Origin: Tomitella biformata AHU 1821
GTDB taxonomy: Bacteria > Actinomycetota > Actinomycetes > Mycobacteriales > Mycobacteriaceae
Direction: 5' to 3'
Assembly: GCF_000524475.1 (NCBI RefSeq)
Contig: NZ_BAVQ01000043.1
Location: forward strand, 62,001 to 126,000
DNA length: 64,000 nucleotides
Below the pieces are notes generated by a model. That model saw nothing but the letters and a program-made list of their open reading frames with translations. It had not been told where the DNA came from and ran no database searches. The position numbers were made by a program, and so were the translations under genes. Position 1 is the stretch's first letter; each line of letters starts with the position of its first letter. This document shows, piece after piece, positions 21,974 to 30,268 of this stretch.

Positions 21974-22006
21974 CAGCACCCCCGGACCTCGTGTCCGGGG
22001 GTGCTG
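21974..22006 (-). terminator. Hairpin terminator after nrdE
   Basis: A perfect 14-base-pair stem (21974-21987 with 21993-22006) with a 5-base loop lies 28 bases past the nrdE stop. No T-run follows on the minus strand. It separates nrdHIE from the HEPN-GNAT gene. Confidence 0.75.
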
Positions 22007-22033
22007 TCGTCTCAGCTTGTCCATCCCCCAGTC

Positions 22034-24214
22034 CTACAGCATGCAGGAGACGCAGCCCTCAACCTCGGTGCCCTCGAGCGCCATCTGGCGGACGCGGATG
22101 TAGTAGAGCGTCTTGATGCCCTTGCGCCAGGCGTAGATCTGCGCGCGGTTCACGTCGCGCGTGGTGGCGGTGTCCTTGAAGAACAGCGTCAGCGACAGTC
22201 CCTGGTCCACGTGCTGGGTGGCCGCGGCGTAGGTGTCGATGATCTTCTCGAAGCCGATCTCGTACGCGTCCTGGTAGTACTCCAAGTTGTCGTTCGTCAG
22301 GTACGGCGCCGGGTAGTAGACGCGCCCGATTTTGCCTTCCTTGCGGATCTCGATGCGCGACGCCACCGGGTGGATCGAGCTGGTCGAGTTGTTGATGTAA
22401 GAGATCGAGCCCGTCGGCGGCACGGCCTGCAGGTTCTGGTTGTAGATGCCGTGCTCCTGCACGGAGGCCTTCAGCACGCCCCAGTCCTCCTGCGTGGGGA
22501 TCTCGATGCCCGCGCCCGCGAAGAGCCCACGCACCTTGTCCGTCGCCGGCTCCCACACCTGGTCGGTGTACTTGTCGAAGAACTCGCCGCTGGCGTACTT
22601 CGAATCCGGGAAGCCCGCGAAGTGGCTGCCGCGCTCGATGGAGATCTGGTTCGAGGCCTGCAGCGCGTGGAAGAGCACGGTGTAGAAGTAGATGTTGGTG
22701 AAGTCCACGCCCTCCTCGGAGCCGTAGTGGATCTCCTCGCGCGCCAGGTAGCCGTGCAGGTTCATCTGGCCCAGGCCGATGGCATGCGACTCGCTGTTGC
22801 CGCGCTCGATCGAGGGCACCGAGTTGATGTGAGTCTGGTCGGAGACCGCGGTCAGGCCGCGGATCGAGACGGCGATCGTCTTGCCGAAGTCCGGCGAGTC
22901 CATGGCCTTCGCGATGTTCAGCGAGCCCAGGTTGCAGGAGATGTCCTTGCCGACCTCGTCGTAGCTCAGGTCCTCGTTGTAGGTCGAGGGGGTGGAGACC
23001 TGGAGGATCTCCGAGCACAGGTTGGAGTGCGTGACCTTGCCGGCGATCGGGTTCGCGCGGTTCACGGTGTCCTCGTACATGATGTACGGGTAGCCGGACT
23101 CGAACTGCAGCTCGGCGAGGGTCTGGAAGAACTCGCGCGCCTTGACCTTGGTCTTGTGGATGCGCTTGTCGTCGACCATCTCGTAGTACTTCTCGGACAC
23201 GTTGATGTCCGCGAAGGGCTTGCCGTAGACGCGCTCCACGTCATACGGCGAGAACAGGTACATGTCGTCGTTCTTCTTCGCCAGCTCGAACGTGATGTCC
23301 GGGATGACGACGCCCAGCGAGAGCGTCTTGATGCGGATCTTCTCGTCCGCGTTCTCGCGCTTGGTGTCGAGGAAGCGGTAGATGTCCGGGTGGTGCGCGT
23401 TCAGGTAGACCGCGCCGGCGCCCTGTCGCGCGCCGAGCTGGTTCGCGTAGGAGAACGAGTCCTCGAGGAGCTTCATGATGGGGATGACGCCGGAGGACTG
23501 GTTCTCGATCTTCTTGATCGGCGCGCCGGTCTCACGGATGTTGCTCAGCAGCAGGGCGACGCCGCCGCCGCGCTTGGACAGCTGCAGCGCGGAGTTGATG
23601 GAGCGTCCGATGGACTCCATGTTGTCCTCGATGCGCAGCAGGAAGCAGGACACGGGCTCGCCGCGCTGCATCTTGCCGGCATTGAGGAAGGTGGGGGTCG
23701 CGGGCTGGAAGCGGCCGTCGATGATCTCGTCGACCAGCTCCAGGGCCAGCTTCTCGTCGCCGTCAGCCAGGCTCAGCGCCACCATGCACACGCGGTCCTC
23801 GAAGCGCTCGAGGTAGCGCTTGCCGTCGAACGTCTTGAGCGTGTACGACGTGTAGTACTTGAACGCGCCCAGGAACGTCGGGAAGCGGAACTTCTTCCCG
23901 TAGGCGTGGTCGATGAGCTCCTTGATGAAGGCCCGGGAGTACTTGTCCAGCACTGCGGGATCGTAGTAGTGCTTCTCCACGAGGTAGTCGAGCTTCTCGT
24001 CGAGGTTGTGGAAGAAGACGGTGTTCTGGTTGACGTGCTGCAGGAAGTACTGACGCGCCGCAGCCTTGTCCTTCTCGAACTGAATGTTGCCGTCGGCGTC
24101 ATACAAGTTCAGCATGGCGTTGAGCGCGTGGTAATCAAGCTCGCTGTCCGTCACATCGACGTCGAGACTCTCGATGCGGGTTCCGGTTGCCTCGTCTGTG
24201 ATGGTCGGTGCCAC
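22034..24214 (-). CDS. nrdE: Class Ib ribonucleotide reductase alpha subunit
   Basis: The catalytic R1E subunit, about 726 residues, that makes deoxyribonucleoside diphosphates. Active-site pieces are visible: [19 protein letters not shown], the SNLCSEI finger-loop region, and the C-terminal redox pair EGCVSCML that is recharged by NrdH. The N-terminal allosteric cone of class Ia is absent, as expected. GTG 24214 is chosen for its ribosome-binding site (GAGAGGGA), giving a 64-base overlap with nrdI. A GTG at 24154 that forms GTGA with the nrdI stop is an alternative and would still keep the conserved [13 protein letters not shown] start. Confidence 0.95.
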   Translation of the reverse strand: MAPTITDEATGTRIESLDVDVTDSELDYHALNAMLNLYDADGNIQFEKDKAAARQYFLQHVNQNTVFFHNLDEKLDYLVEKHYYDPAVLDKYSRAFIKELIDHAYGKKFRFPTFLGAFKYYTSYTLKTFDGKRYLERFEDRVCMVALSLADGDEKLALELVDEIIDGRFQPATPTFLNAGKMQRGEPVSCFLLRIEDNMESIGRSINSALQLSKRGGGVALLLSNIRETGAPIKKIENQSSGVIPIMKLLEDSFSYANQLGARQGAGAVYLNAHHPDIYRFLDTKRENADEKIRIKTLSLGVVIPDITFELAKKNDDMYLFSPYDVERVYGKPFADINVSEKYYEMVDDKRIHKTKVKAREFFQTLAELQFESGYPYIMYEDTVNRANPIAGKVTHSNLCSEILQVSTPSTYNEDLSYDEVGKDISCNLGSLNIAKAMDSPDFGKTIAVSIRGLTAVSDQTHINSVPSIERGNSESHAIGLGQMNLHGYLAREEIHYGSEEGVDFTNIYFYTVLFHALQASNQISIERGSHFAGFPDSKYASGEFFDKYTDQVWEPATDKVRGLFAGAGIEIPTQEDWGVLKASVQEHGIYNQNLQAVPPTGSISYINNSTSSIHPVASRIEIRKEGKIGRVYYPAPYLTNDNLEYYQDAYEIGFEKIIDTYAAATQHVDQGLSLTLFFKDTATTRDVNRAQIYAWRKGIKTLYYIRVRQMALEGTEVEGCVSCML

Positions 24215-24630
24215 TGTTCCCTCTCCCAAAATTCTTCGAGACCCTCGCGCACGCGCAAGATGTCCTCAGTTGTTCCCATTAATTCGAATCGATATAGGTA
24301 CGGGACCTGGCATTTCTGTGCGATCACGTCACCCGCAGCGCAAAAAGATTCCCCGAAATTCGTGTTGCCCGCCGCGATGACGCCCCGCATCAACCCCCGA
24401 TTGAGGGGGTTGTTCAGGAACTTGATGACCTGCTTGGGGACGTATCGCGTATCCCGGCCCGTCGCCGTGGTGCCGCCGCCGTAGGTCGGCAGGATCAAGA
24501 CGTACGGGGACTGCACTGTGAACTCGCCGCGCGGGTCATGCAACGGGATCCGCGCCGCGGGGATCTCGAGTCGCTGGACAAACCGGTGTGTGTTCTCCGA
24601 GACACTGGAGAAATAAACCACAGACACCAT
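24151..24630 (-). CDS. nrdI: NrdI flavodoxin
   Basis: A 159-residue flavodoxin that supplies the oxidant for assembling the NrdF metal-tyrosyl radical cofactor, especially the dimanganese form. The FMN loop [16 protein letters not shown] at the N-terminus and [22 protein letters not shown] later are typical. The last 20 or so residues (after REQWHRPSQ) are extra, and their codons overlap the start of nrdE. The ATG at 24630 has GGAG 6 bases upstream. Confidence 0.94.
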   Translation of the reverse strand: MVSVVYFSSVSENTHRFVQRLEIPAARIPLHDPRGEFTVQSPYVLILPTYGGGTTATGRDTRYVPKQVIKFLNNPLNRGLMRGVIAAGNTNFGESFCAAGDVIAQKCQVPYLYRFELMGTTEDILRVREGLEEFWEREQWHRPSQTRQPEPASRVSTSM

Positions 24631-24701
24631 CTGATGCTCCACGACGAGATGCTTCCGGTCCCGGCACTCCGGGCTGGTAATGCGGGGGCGAGTACTGCTG
24701 T

Positions 24702-24935
24702 CTACGCGGCCTGGGTGGCCAGCGACTTGATGCGATCGGGGCGGTAGCCCGACCAGTGCGAGTCACCGACGACCACGACGGGAGCCTGCAGGTAGCCCAG
24801 CGCCATCACGTAGTCACGGGCGTCCGCGTCCTCGCTGATATCGATCAGCTCGTACTCCAGGCCGGCCTTGTCGAGAGCCTTGTAGGTCGCGTTGCACTGG
24901 ACGCAGGCGGGCTTGGTGTAGACGGTGATGCTCAT
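24702..24935 (-). CDS. nrdH: NrdH glutaredoxin-like protein
   Basis: A 77-residue redoxin that passes electrons from thioredoxin reductase to NrdE. The active site is [13 protein letters not shown] (Cys11, Cys14), and the C-terminal [12 protein letters not shown] motif is the NrdH signature that tells it from glutaredoxins. It is first in the nrdHIE operon and has an untranslated leader of up to about 215 bases before the NrdR-like boxes. AGAGG lies 11 bases before the ATG, which is longer than usual. Confidence 0.95.
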   Translation of the reverse strand: MSITVYTKPACVQCNATYKALDKAGLEYELIDISEDADARDYVMALGYLQAPVVVVGDSHWSGYRPDRIKSLATQAA

Positions 24936-25457
24936 ATTTGTCAGGGCCTCTCTAAGTTTCTGCACCTACCCGGTGTGGGGTTGGCCTGCGCCAACTTCTC
25001 GACCGTTTCTGCCTTAAGTTCTGGGGCTTCCGAGGCCCTCACGGACCACTGTCGCACCCCTCTCGAGACCGCCGATCTGCCCTCTCCGGGCTATCGACCA
25101 CCGGGGCGATCCGGCTTGTCTCGACCTCTGCGACCGTATGGCCGCTGCACGTTGTAGACACTACACCTAGTGGTGCGCTTTGCAAGAGTTACCACAATTT
25201 GTGAGTTACACACATGATATTCCCTGGTCGCCCCATCGTGAGGTGGCTTGCGACACCCCCGTTCAACAGTTTGACTTTGGCTGTTTCACATGAGTGGCGG
25301 AACCCGCCCCGGCGTGTCGCGCGGCGCCGTCCGGCGTGTCGCCCTGGCGCGCCTCGCGGCAGCTCCCCGAACTCGCCCCGAACGCGGGTTTTTGGGGCTA
25401 GATTGGCCGGGCACGCTCGACCCGCCGGGGCGAGGCATTAGCTAAGGGGATCTGACG
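24936..25457. other. Divergent regulatory region between nrdH and the lipase gene
   Basis: A 522-base stretch without a gene. 24936-25150 would be a long nrdH leader containing several short GC stems, without the conserved box of a cobalamin riboswitch. 25158-25206 holds two NrdR-like boxes. 25309-25342 holds a direct repeat of the 12-mer CCGGCGTGTCGC. TAGATT at about 25399 may be the -10 of the lipase gene, whose ribosome-binding site AAGGGG lies 9 bases before its ATG. Confidence 0.5.
25158..25206. promoter_or_regulatory. Pair of NrdR-like boxes upstream of nrdHIE
   Basis: Box 1, ACACTACACCTAGTGG (25158-25173), has CACTA/TAGTG arms and matches the NrdR consensus pattern acaCwAtATaTwGtgt at its key positions. 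Box 2, ACCACAATTTGTGAGT (25191-25206), has CACAA/TTGTG arms. Their centres are about 32 bases apart, close to three helical turns, as for NrdR box pairs in other bacteria. NrdR represses ribonucleotide reductase genes when dATP is ample. Confidence 0.6.
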
Positions 25458-26303
25458 ATGGTCGCGCCCGCGCAACACACCGACGGACAGCTCGCAGGGA
25501 TCGACGGGACGACGCTCTACTGGCAGACCTGGACGCCGGCCGCGCCGCGCGGCCTCGTCGTGCTGGTGCACGGGATGGGCGAGCACAGCTCCCGCTACGG
25601 CCATGTCGCCGAGGCGCTGACCGCGAAGGGCTTCGCCGTCCACGCGCACGATCACCGCGGGCACGGCCGCTCCGGCGGCAAGCGCAGCTTCATCGACCGG
25701 ATGGACAACCTCGTCGCGGATATCGGCATCGCCTTCGACCACGGCCGCGCCGCCGTCCCCGACGGACCCGTGGTCATGCTCGGGCACAGCATGGGCGGGC
25801 TCTCCTCCGCCCTGTGGGCCGAGGACAACCGGGCCAAGCTCGACGCCCTCGCCCTCAGCGGCCCCCTGGCAGCCCTGGACGCCGCGAACCCCGTCACACG
25901 GATCGCCGCCAAGGTGCTGTCCGCGGCCGTGCCGTCGCTGCCCCTGATCGCGGTGGACGCGAGCGCCCTGAGCCACGACCCCCAGGTGGGGGCCGACTAC
26001 CGTGCGGACCCCCTGATCTTCGCCGGCAAGCTGCCCGCCCGCACTGTCGGCGAGCTGGCGGCGGGCGTGGCGAAGGTGCAGGCCAACGCCTCCAAACTGA
26101 CGATGCCCCTGCTGGTCCAGCATGGCGAGCTGGACACCCTCGCGCCCCCGGCCGGCTCGCTGGAACTGTTCGAGAAGGCCGCGTCCACGGACAAGAAGCG
26201 CATCGTCTACCCCGGGATGTACCACGAGATCTTCAATGAGGTGGACCGGGCGCAGGTGCTCGGGGACCTGACCGACTGGCTGGAGCAGCACTTCCCAGCC
26301 TGA
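25458..26303 (+). CDS. Alpha/beta hydrolase, probable monoacylglycerol lipase
   Basis: A 281-residue serine hydrolase. The nucleophile elbow is GHSMGG, preceded by the oxyanion stretch VLVHGMGEHSSRYGHVAEAL; the acid is in HGELDTLAPP and the histidine in MYHEIFNE. The HGMGEHSxRY pattern is that of monoacylglycerol lipases such as mycobacterial Rv0183, which free fatty acids from membrane or host monoacylglycerols. There is no signal peptide, so export is uncertain. It has its own ribosome-binding site and ends 17 bases from the convergent nucleosidase gene. Confidence 0.85.
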   Translation: MVAPAQHTDGQLAGIDGTTLYWQTWTPAAPRGLVVLVHGMGEHSSRYGHVAEALTAKGFAVHAHDHRGHGRSGGKRSFIDRMDNLVADIGIAFDHGRAAVPDGPVVMLGHSMGGLSSALWAEDNRAKLDALALSGPLAALDAANPVTRIAAKVLSAAVPSLPLIAVDASALSHDPQVGADYRADPLIFAGKLPARTVGELAAGVAKVQANASKLTMPLLVQHGELDTLAPPAGSLELFEKAASTDKKRIVYPGMYHEIFNEVDRAQVLGDLTDWLEQHFPA

Positions 26304-26320
26304 CCCGACCCAGGGACTGC

Positions 26321-26878
26321 TCAGCCCAGGTACTCCTCGAGCCACCCGCCCAGCACGCGGGCGCTGTGGTCGACGCGCTCGGGCCATTCCATCGCGGAGG
26401 CGTCGGCGTCGTCGCTCACGTGCTTGACCAGCAAGCACACCGCCCCGAGCGCCGCGCAGGCCCGGGCGATCGCGAAGCCCTCCATGTCCACCAGGTGGGA
26501 GTGCTCGGCCAGCGCGTCGCGCACCGCGGGATCGGTGACGAAGTGGTCGCCGGTGGCCAGCGCGGTGCCGTCGCCGCCGGGTAGCTCAAGGACGTCGCGC
26601 ACCGGGTAGCCCAGCGAGCGCAGGACGTCTGCGCTGATGTCGTGGTTGCGCACCACGGACGGCACGTAGAGGCCGGTGAGCTCGGGCCGCAGCGCGCCCG
26701 CCGTGCCGATATTCACCACGGTCGGCGGCCGCGGCCCGCCGTGGCGCAGCACTGCGGCGGCGACAGCCACAGCAGCGTCGACCTTGCCGATCCCGCAAAT
26801 CACGGTCTCAACTCCGGCCGGCACATGGGCGGCCTCCGATGCGGTCGCGGAGACCACCAACAGGTCTGCTCGGTTCAC
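26321..26878 (-). CDS. Nucleosidase/nucleoside phosphorylase (MtnN-like)
   Basis: A 185-residue member of the PNP/UDP phosphorylase family. [12 protein letters not shown] matches the purine-nucleoside phosphate/ribose loop, [14 protein letters not shown] the ribose- and base-binding glutamate, and VKHVSDDAD the catalytic aspartate. The compact size fits a 5'-methylthioadenosine/S-adenosylhomocysteine nucleosidase such as mycobacterial Rv0091, though adenosine or futalosine derivatives are possible substrates. The start is GTG with GGAG 9 bases upstream. It is divergent from nadE with only 44 bases between starts. Confidence 0.75.
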   Translation of the reverse strand: MNRADLLVVSATASEAAHVPAGVETVICGIGKVDAAVAVAAAVLRHGGPRPPTVVNIGTAGALRPELTGLYVPSVVRNHDISADVLRSLGYPVRDVLELPGGDGTALATGDHFVTDPAVRDALAEHSHLVDMEGFAIARACAALGAVCLLVKHVSDDADASAMEWPERVDHSARVLGGWLEEYLG

Positions 26879-26909
26879 TTGCGATATCTCCAGGTCTGAG
26901 TGTGGACGT

Positions 26910-26915
26910 TAAGGT
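26910..26915 (+). promoter_or_regulatory. -10 element TAAGGT of a leaderless nadE promoter
   Basis: TAAGGT lies 7 bases before the nadE ATG at 26923. The AAGG inside could also serve as a weak ribosome-binding site. Confidence 0.45.
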
Positions 26916-26922
26916 TCACCCT

Positions 26923-27777
26923 ATGGCTTCGCTGCAATCACAGATCATCCAAGAACTCGGCGTGCGACCTGAGATCGACCCCGCCGCCGAGATCGCCGCA
27001 CGCGTCCAATTCCTCAAGGACTATCTGCGCTCGACGCCTGCGACGGGCTTCGTGCTGGGCATCAGCGGTGGCCAGGACAGCACCCTCGCGGGCCGGCTGT
27101 GCCAGCTGGCGGTGACGCAGCTGCGCGCGGAGGGCATGCACGACGCGCGCTTCATCGCCGTGCGACTGCCCCACTGCGTGCAGGCCGACGAGGACGACGC
27201 ACAGCTGGCCCTGGCGTTCATCGACGCGGACGAGGTCACCGTCGTCGATATCGAGCCCGCCACCTCGGCCGTCGCCACCGACACCGCGGCCGGGATCGCG
27301 CACCTGACAGAGGGCCCCGACGCGGGCCAGGCGCAGCTGCGAGACTTCGTGCGCGGCAATATCAAGGCGCGGGTCCGGATGGTCACGCAGTACGCGATGG
27401 CGGGGCAGCTCGGCCTGCTGGTGGTCGGCACCGACCACGCGGCTGAGGCCGTCACCGGCTTCTACACCAAGTTCGGGGACGGCGCGGCGGACCTGACGCC
27501 GCTGACCGGGCTCACCAAACGCCAGGGTGCGGCGATGCTGAGCGAGCTCGGCGCACCGGAGCGCACCTGGCTGAAGGTGCCGACGGCCGATCTTGAAGAG
27601 GAGCGCCCCGCGCTGCCCGACGAGGTCGCGCTCGGCGTCGGCTACACCGACATCGACGACTACCTGGAGGGCAGGACGGTCCCCGACGCCGCCGCCAAGC
27701 GCATCGAGCACCTGCACCGGATCAGCCGGCATAAGCGCGCGATGCCCGCGAACCCCCACGACCAATGGTGGCGCTGA
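26923..27777 (+). CDS. nadE: NH3-dependent NAD synthetase
   Basis: A 284-residue enzyme that amidates deamido-NAD, the last step of NAD synthesis. The PP-loop is [38 protein letters not shown] and [16 protein letters not shown] are the substrate and magnesium regions. The N-terminal glutaminase domain of long NadE proteins is absent, so it uses free ammonia. M. tuberculosis has only the long glutamine-dependent type, so this is a difference. It shares the NAD theme with pncB-pncA but is 15 kb away. Confidence 0.93.
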   Translation: MASLQSQIIQELGVRPEIDPAAEIAARVQFLKDYLRSTPATGFVLGISGGQDSTLAGRLCQLAVTQLRAEGMHDARFIAVRLPHCVQADEDDAQLALAFIDADEVTVVDIEPATSAVATDTAAGIAHLTEGPDAGQAQLRDFVRGNIKARVRMVTQYAMAGQLGLLVVGTDHAAEAVTGFYTKFGDGAADLTPLTGLTKRQGAAMLSELGAPERTWLKVPTADLEEERPALPDEVALGVGYTDIDDYLEGRTVPDAAAKRIEHLHRISRHKRAMPANPHDQWWR

Positions 27778-27800
27778 CTCCCACTCAGGCCCCAGCTCCG

Positions 27801-27859
27801 CCGAACATGCAGAACTGCAGGCGCCTCCCGGCGTGTCGCCTGCAGTTGCGCATGTTCGG
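27801..27859. repeat. Long inverted repeat between nadE and the LysR gene
   Basis: Arms 27801-27823 and 27837-27859 pair at 21 of 23 positions around a 13-base loop that contains most of the 12-mer CCGGCGTGTCGC. It lies between convergent genes and is flanked by no T-run, so it could end both transcripts as a strong stem. Confidence 0.65.
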
Positions 27860-27879
27860 GGGCCGAAGCGCAGCACGGA

Positions 27880-28746
27880 CTACGGCCGCAGCGCGGTGAG
27901 CAGGTCCTGCAGCCCCGGCCCGGGCTCCATCCCCGTGCGTAGCACCGCGCGGACCGGCACCCGGAGCCGGTCGCGCGCCTCGGACAGCACGCGCACCCCG
28001 GCCGGCGGCATGCCGATCGCGGACTCCGGGTAGAGCACGGTCCAGGCGCGCGGGTGCGTGATGACCTCGAGCGGCGCGGTGTGGTCCGCGGGGATCGCCG
28101 GGCCCAGCAGGGCCTTGCGGCCGATCTCCCGGAACGCACCCTCGATGACCTGGTGGATGAGCACCTGCTGGTGGCGCGGCGGCAGCAGCAGTGGGAACTC
28201 GGCGAGCTCCCCCAGGTCGACGCGGTCCCGGGTGGCGAGAGGGTGTCGCCGCGATAGCAGGATCAGCAGGTCCTGGTTGCCCAGGTCCACCGTCTCCACC
28301 CCCGGCCGATCGACCTCCCCGCGGATCAGGGCGAGGTCCGCGTCGCCGGAGACGACGGCATCCATCCGGTCGGCGAAATCCTTGATGACGAACTCGATGT
28401 CCAAGTTGGGGTGCTGCTCCCGGACGGTGGCGATCGCATCGAGGCTCTGCGCCGCGAAGCTCATGTTCGCGGTGACGCGGATGCGGTTGCGCGGCTCGCG
28501 GCCCACCGCGAGGGCTTTGGCCTCGAGGGCGAGGACCTCGGCGGCGATCGGCATCAGCCGCTCCCCCGCCGGGGTCAGAGACACCACGCGGGTAGAGCGT
28601 TCGAACAGCGACGCCCCCAGCTCGCGCTCGAGCTTGCTGATCTGGTGGCTGATCGCGGACTGCGAGATGTAGCAGCGCTCCGCCGCGCGGGAGAAACTCG
28701 ACATCTCACCGACCGCGAGGAAATACCGTAGCTGACGAAACTCCAT
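27880..28746 (-). CDS. LysR-family transcriptional regulator
   Basis: A 288-residue regulator. The N-terminal winged helix-turn-helix is MEFRQLRYFLAVGEMSSFSRAAE with SQSAISHQISKLERELG; the rest is a two-lobed co-inducer domain. The regulatory cysteine pair of OxyR is not present. It is divergent from ndh across about 100 bases that hold the GATAA-N10-TTATC repeat, so ndh is its likely target, together with itself. The inducer is unknown. The ATG is 7 bases after a TATCGT hexamer, so it is probably leaderless. Confidence 0.85.
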   Translation of the reverse strand: MEFRQLRYFLAVGEMSSFSRAAERCYISQSAISHQISKLERELGASLFERSTRVVSLTPAGERLMPIAAEVLALEAKALAVGREPRNRIRVTANMSFAAQSLDAIATVREQHPNLDIEFVIKDFADRMDAVVSGDADLALIRGEVDRPGVETVDLGNQDLLILLSRRHPLATRDRVDLGELAEFPLLLPPRHQQVLIHQVIEGAFREIGRKALLGPAIPADHTAPLEVITHPRAWTVLYPESAIGMPPAGVRVLSEARDRLRVPVRAVLRTGMEPGPGLQDLLTALRP

Positions 28747-28753
28747 GCCACAC

Positions 28754-28759
28754 ACGATA
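28754..28759 (-). promoter_or_regulatory. -10 element TATCGT of a leaderless LysR-gene promoter
   Basis: On the minus strand TATCGT is followed by 7 bases and the ATG at 28746. The same hexamer precedes the Clp-N gene. Confidence 0.5.
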
Positions 28760-28781
28760 CGCGTTATATATGAGCGATCAA

Positions 28782-28801
28782 GATAAGAGTCCATCGTTAT
28801 C
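28782..28801. promoter_or_regulatory. Candidate LysR-type binding site between the regulator and ndh
   Basis: GATAA (28782-28786) and TTATC (28797-28801) form an inverted repeat with a 10-base spacer in the divergent promoter region, containing the T-N11-A pattern common to LysR sites. It lies just upstream of the likely ndh promoter. Confidence 0.4.
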
Positions 28802-28847
28802 ACCAGGTTGCTGGCTAAACCCAGCCGCCGGTACCAGACTAGAGCTC

Positions 28848-30194
28848 ATGAGAAACACGAACGTTGAACGGACCCAGGTGGTCATCGTGGGCTCGGGCTT
28901 CGGAGCCCTCGCCGCGGCCAAGAAGCTCGCCAAGGCCGGGACCCCCTTCGTTCTCATCTCCCAGACCACCGAGCACCTCTTCCAGCCGCTGCTCTACCAG
29001 GTGGCCACCGGCGTCATCTCCGCCGGCGAGATCGCCCCGCCGATCCGCACGATCCTGGCCAAGCACCCCAATGCCGACGTGCGCCTGGGACGCGTGGTCG
29101 ATGTGGACCCGGATGAGAACGTGCTGACCTATGAGGCTGGCGGCGAGCGCCTCCGCATCGGCTACGACTCGCTGATCGCCGCCACCGGCGCCCGCCAGGC
29201 CTACTTCGGCCGCGACGAGTTCGCCGAGTTCACCTACGCGCTCAAGACGGTCGACGACGCGGAGTCGCTGCGCCAGCAGATCCTCCGCTGCTTCGAGGAG
29301 GCGCACACCACCACCGACCCCGAGCACCGCCGCAACCTGCTGACCTTCCTGGTCATCGGCGCCGGCGCGACGGGCGTCGAGCTCGCCGGCCAGATCAAGG
29401 AGCTGGCTCAGCGCTACTTCGCGGCCTCTCTCGACGACCTCGGCCCCGACGATGTCACCGTCACCCTCATCGAGGGCGCGAACGAGGCGCTGCCCGCATT
29501 CGGCGGCAAGCTCAGCGAGTACACGCTGCGCTCGCTCGAGAAGGGCGGCGTGGACGTGGTGCTGGGCACCTTCGTCACCGAGATCGACGGCCACGGCGCG
29601 GAACTCAAGGACGCCGCCACCGCCGAGACGCGGCGCGTGACGGCGGAGACCATCATCTGGTCTGCGGGCGTGCAGGCCAACGACTTCGCCGGCATCCTCG
29701 CCGAGCGCACCGGCTGCGAGACCGACCGCGCCGGCCGCCTGCTCGTGAACCCCGACCTGACCGTGGGCGCGCGGGCCGACATCTACGCCGTCGGCGACAT
29801 GACCTCGCTCAACGGGCTACCCGGCCAGTCGCCCGTCGCCATGCAGGGCGGCCGCCACGTGGCGCGAATCGTCCTCGGCAAGCATGACGCCGGCACGCCC
29901 TTCAAGTACCGCGACAAGGGCTCGATGGCGATTATCAACCGCTTCCGCGCCATCACCCGCGTCGGCAAGATCGAGCTGACCGGCTTCATCGCCTGGGTCA
30001 CGTGGCTCGCCGTGCACCTGGCGTACATGGTGGGCTTCCGCAACCGCTACGTCGCTGTGATGTCCTGGTGCGGCTCGTTCCTCGGCACCAACCGCGCGCA
30101 CTTCTACTACGCGCAGACCCTCACCGAGGCCCCCGCGAACGCCATGGCGGACAGCGAAGCCGAGCAGAAGCCGCCCGTCCGCATCGCCTCCTAG
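28848..30194 (+). CDS. ndh: Type II NADH:quinone oxidoreductase
   Basis: A 448-residue non-pumping NADH dehydrogenase of the respiratory chain. Two Rossmann folds are visible, VVIVGSGFGALAAAKKLAK for FAD and LVIGAGATGVELAGQI for NADH, with ADIYAVGDMTSL binding FAD near the C-terminus. A hydrophobic C-terminal part (FIAWVTWLAVHLAYMVGF) attaches the enzyme to the membrane. The ATG at 28848 is chosen because the FAD fold follows at the usual distance; CAGACT lies 7 bases before it, a weaker match to the leaderless pattern, and no good ribosome-binding site is seen. Upstream in-frame codons to 28770 do not look coding. Confidence 0.93.
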   Translation: MRNTNVERTQVVIVGSGFGALAAAKKLAKAGTPFVLISQTTEHLFQPLLYQVATGVISAGEIAPPIRTILAKHPNADVRLGRVVDVDPDENVLTYEAGGERLRIGYDSLIAATGARQAYFGRDEFAEFTYALKTVDDAESLRQQILRCFEEAHTTTDPEHRRNLLTFLVIGAGATGVELAGQIKELAQRYFAASLDDLGPDDVTVTLIEGANEALPAFGGKLSEYTLRSLEKGGVDVVLGTFVTEIDGHGAELKDAATAETRRVTAETIIWSAGVQANDFAGILAERTGCETDRAGRLLVNPDLTVGARADIYAVGDMTSLNGLPGQSPVAMQGGRHVARIVLGKHDAGTPFKYRDKGSMAIINRFRAITRVGKIELTGFIAWVTWLAVHLAYMVGFRNRYVAVMSWCGSFLGTNRAHFYYAQTLTEAPANAMADSEAEQKPPVRIAS

Positions 30195-30200
30195 CCACAA

Positions 30201-30252
30201 CACAAGACGTTGTCCGGATAGAGCGGCTGCTCTATCCGGACAACGTCTTGTG
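30201..30252. repeat. Perfect 24-bp inverted repeat after ndh
   Basis: Arms 30201-30224 and 30229-30252 are perfectly complementary, with a 4-base loop (GGCT). The element fills most of the gap between ndh and the convergent membrane-protein gene. It is the longest perfect stem in the window. There is no T-run on either side. Confidence 0.8.
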
Positions 30253-30268
30253 GTCTCCGGTCCGCTGG

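Noticed and set aside
24936-25157. Cobalamin riboswitch before nrdHIE
   Set aside because: No B12-box or other conserved core was found on the minus strand, and class Ib reductases do not usually carry one.
27880-28746. OxyR peroxide regulator
   Set aside because: The LysR protein lacks the regulatory cysteine pair, and neighbours are ndh and nadE rather than katG or ahpC.
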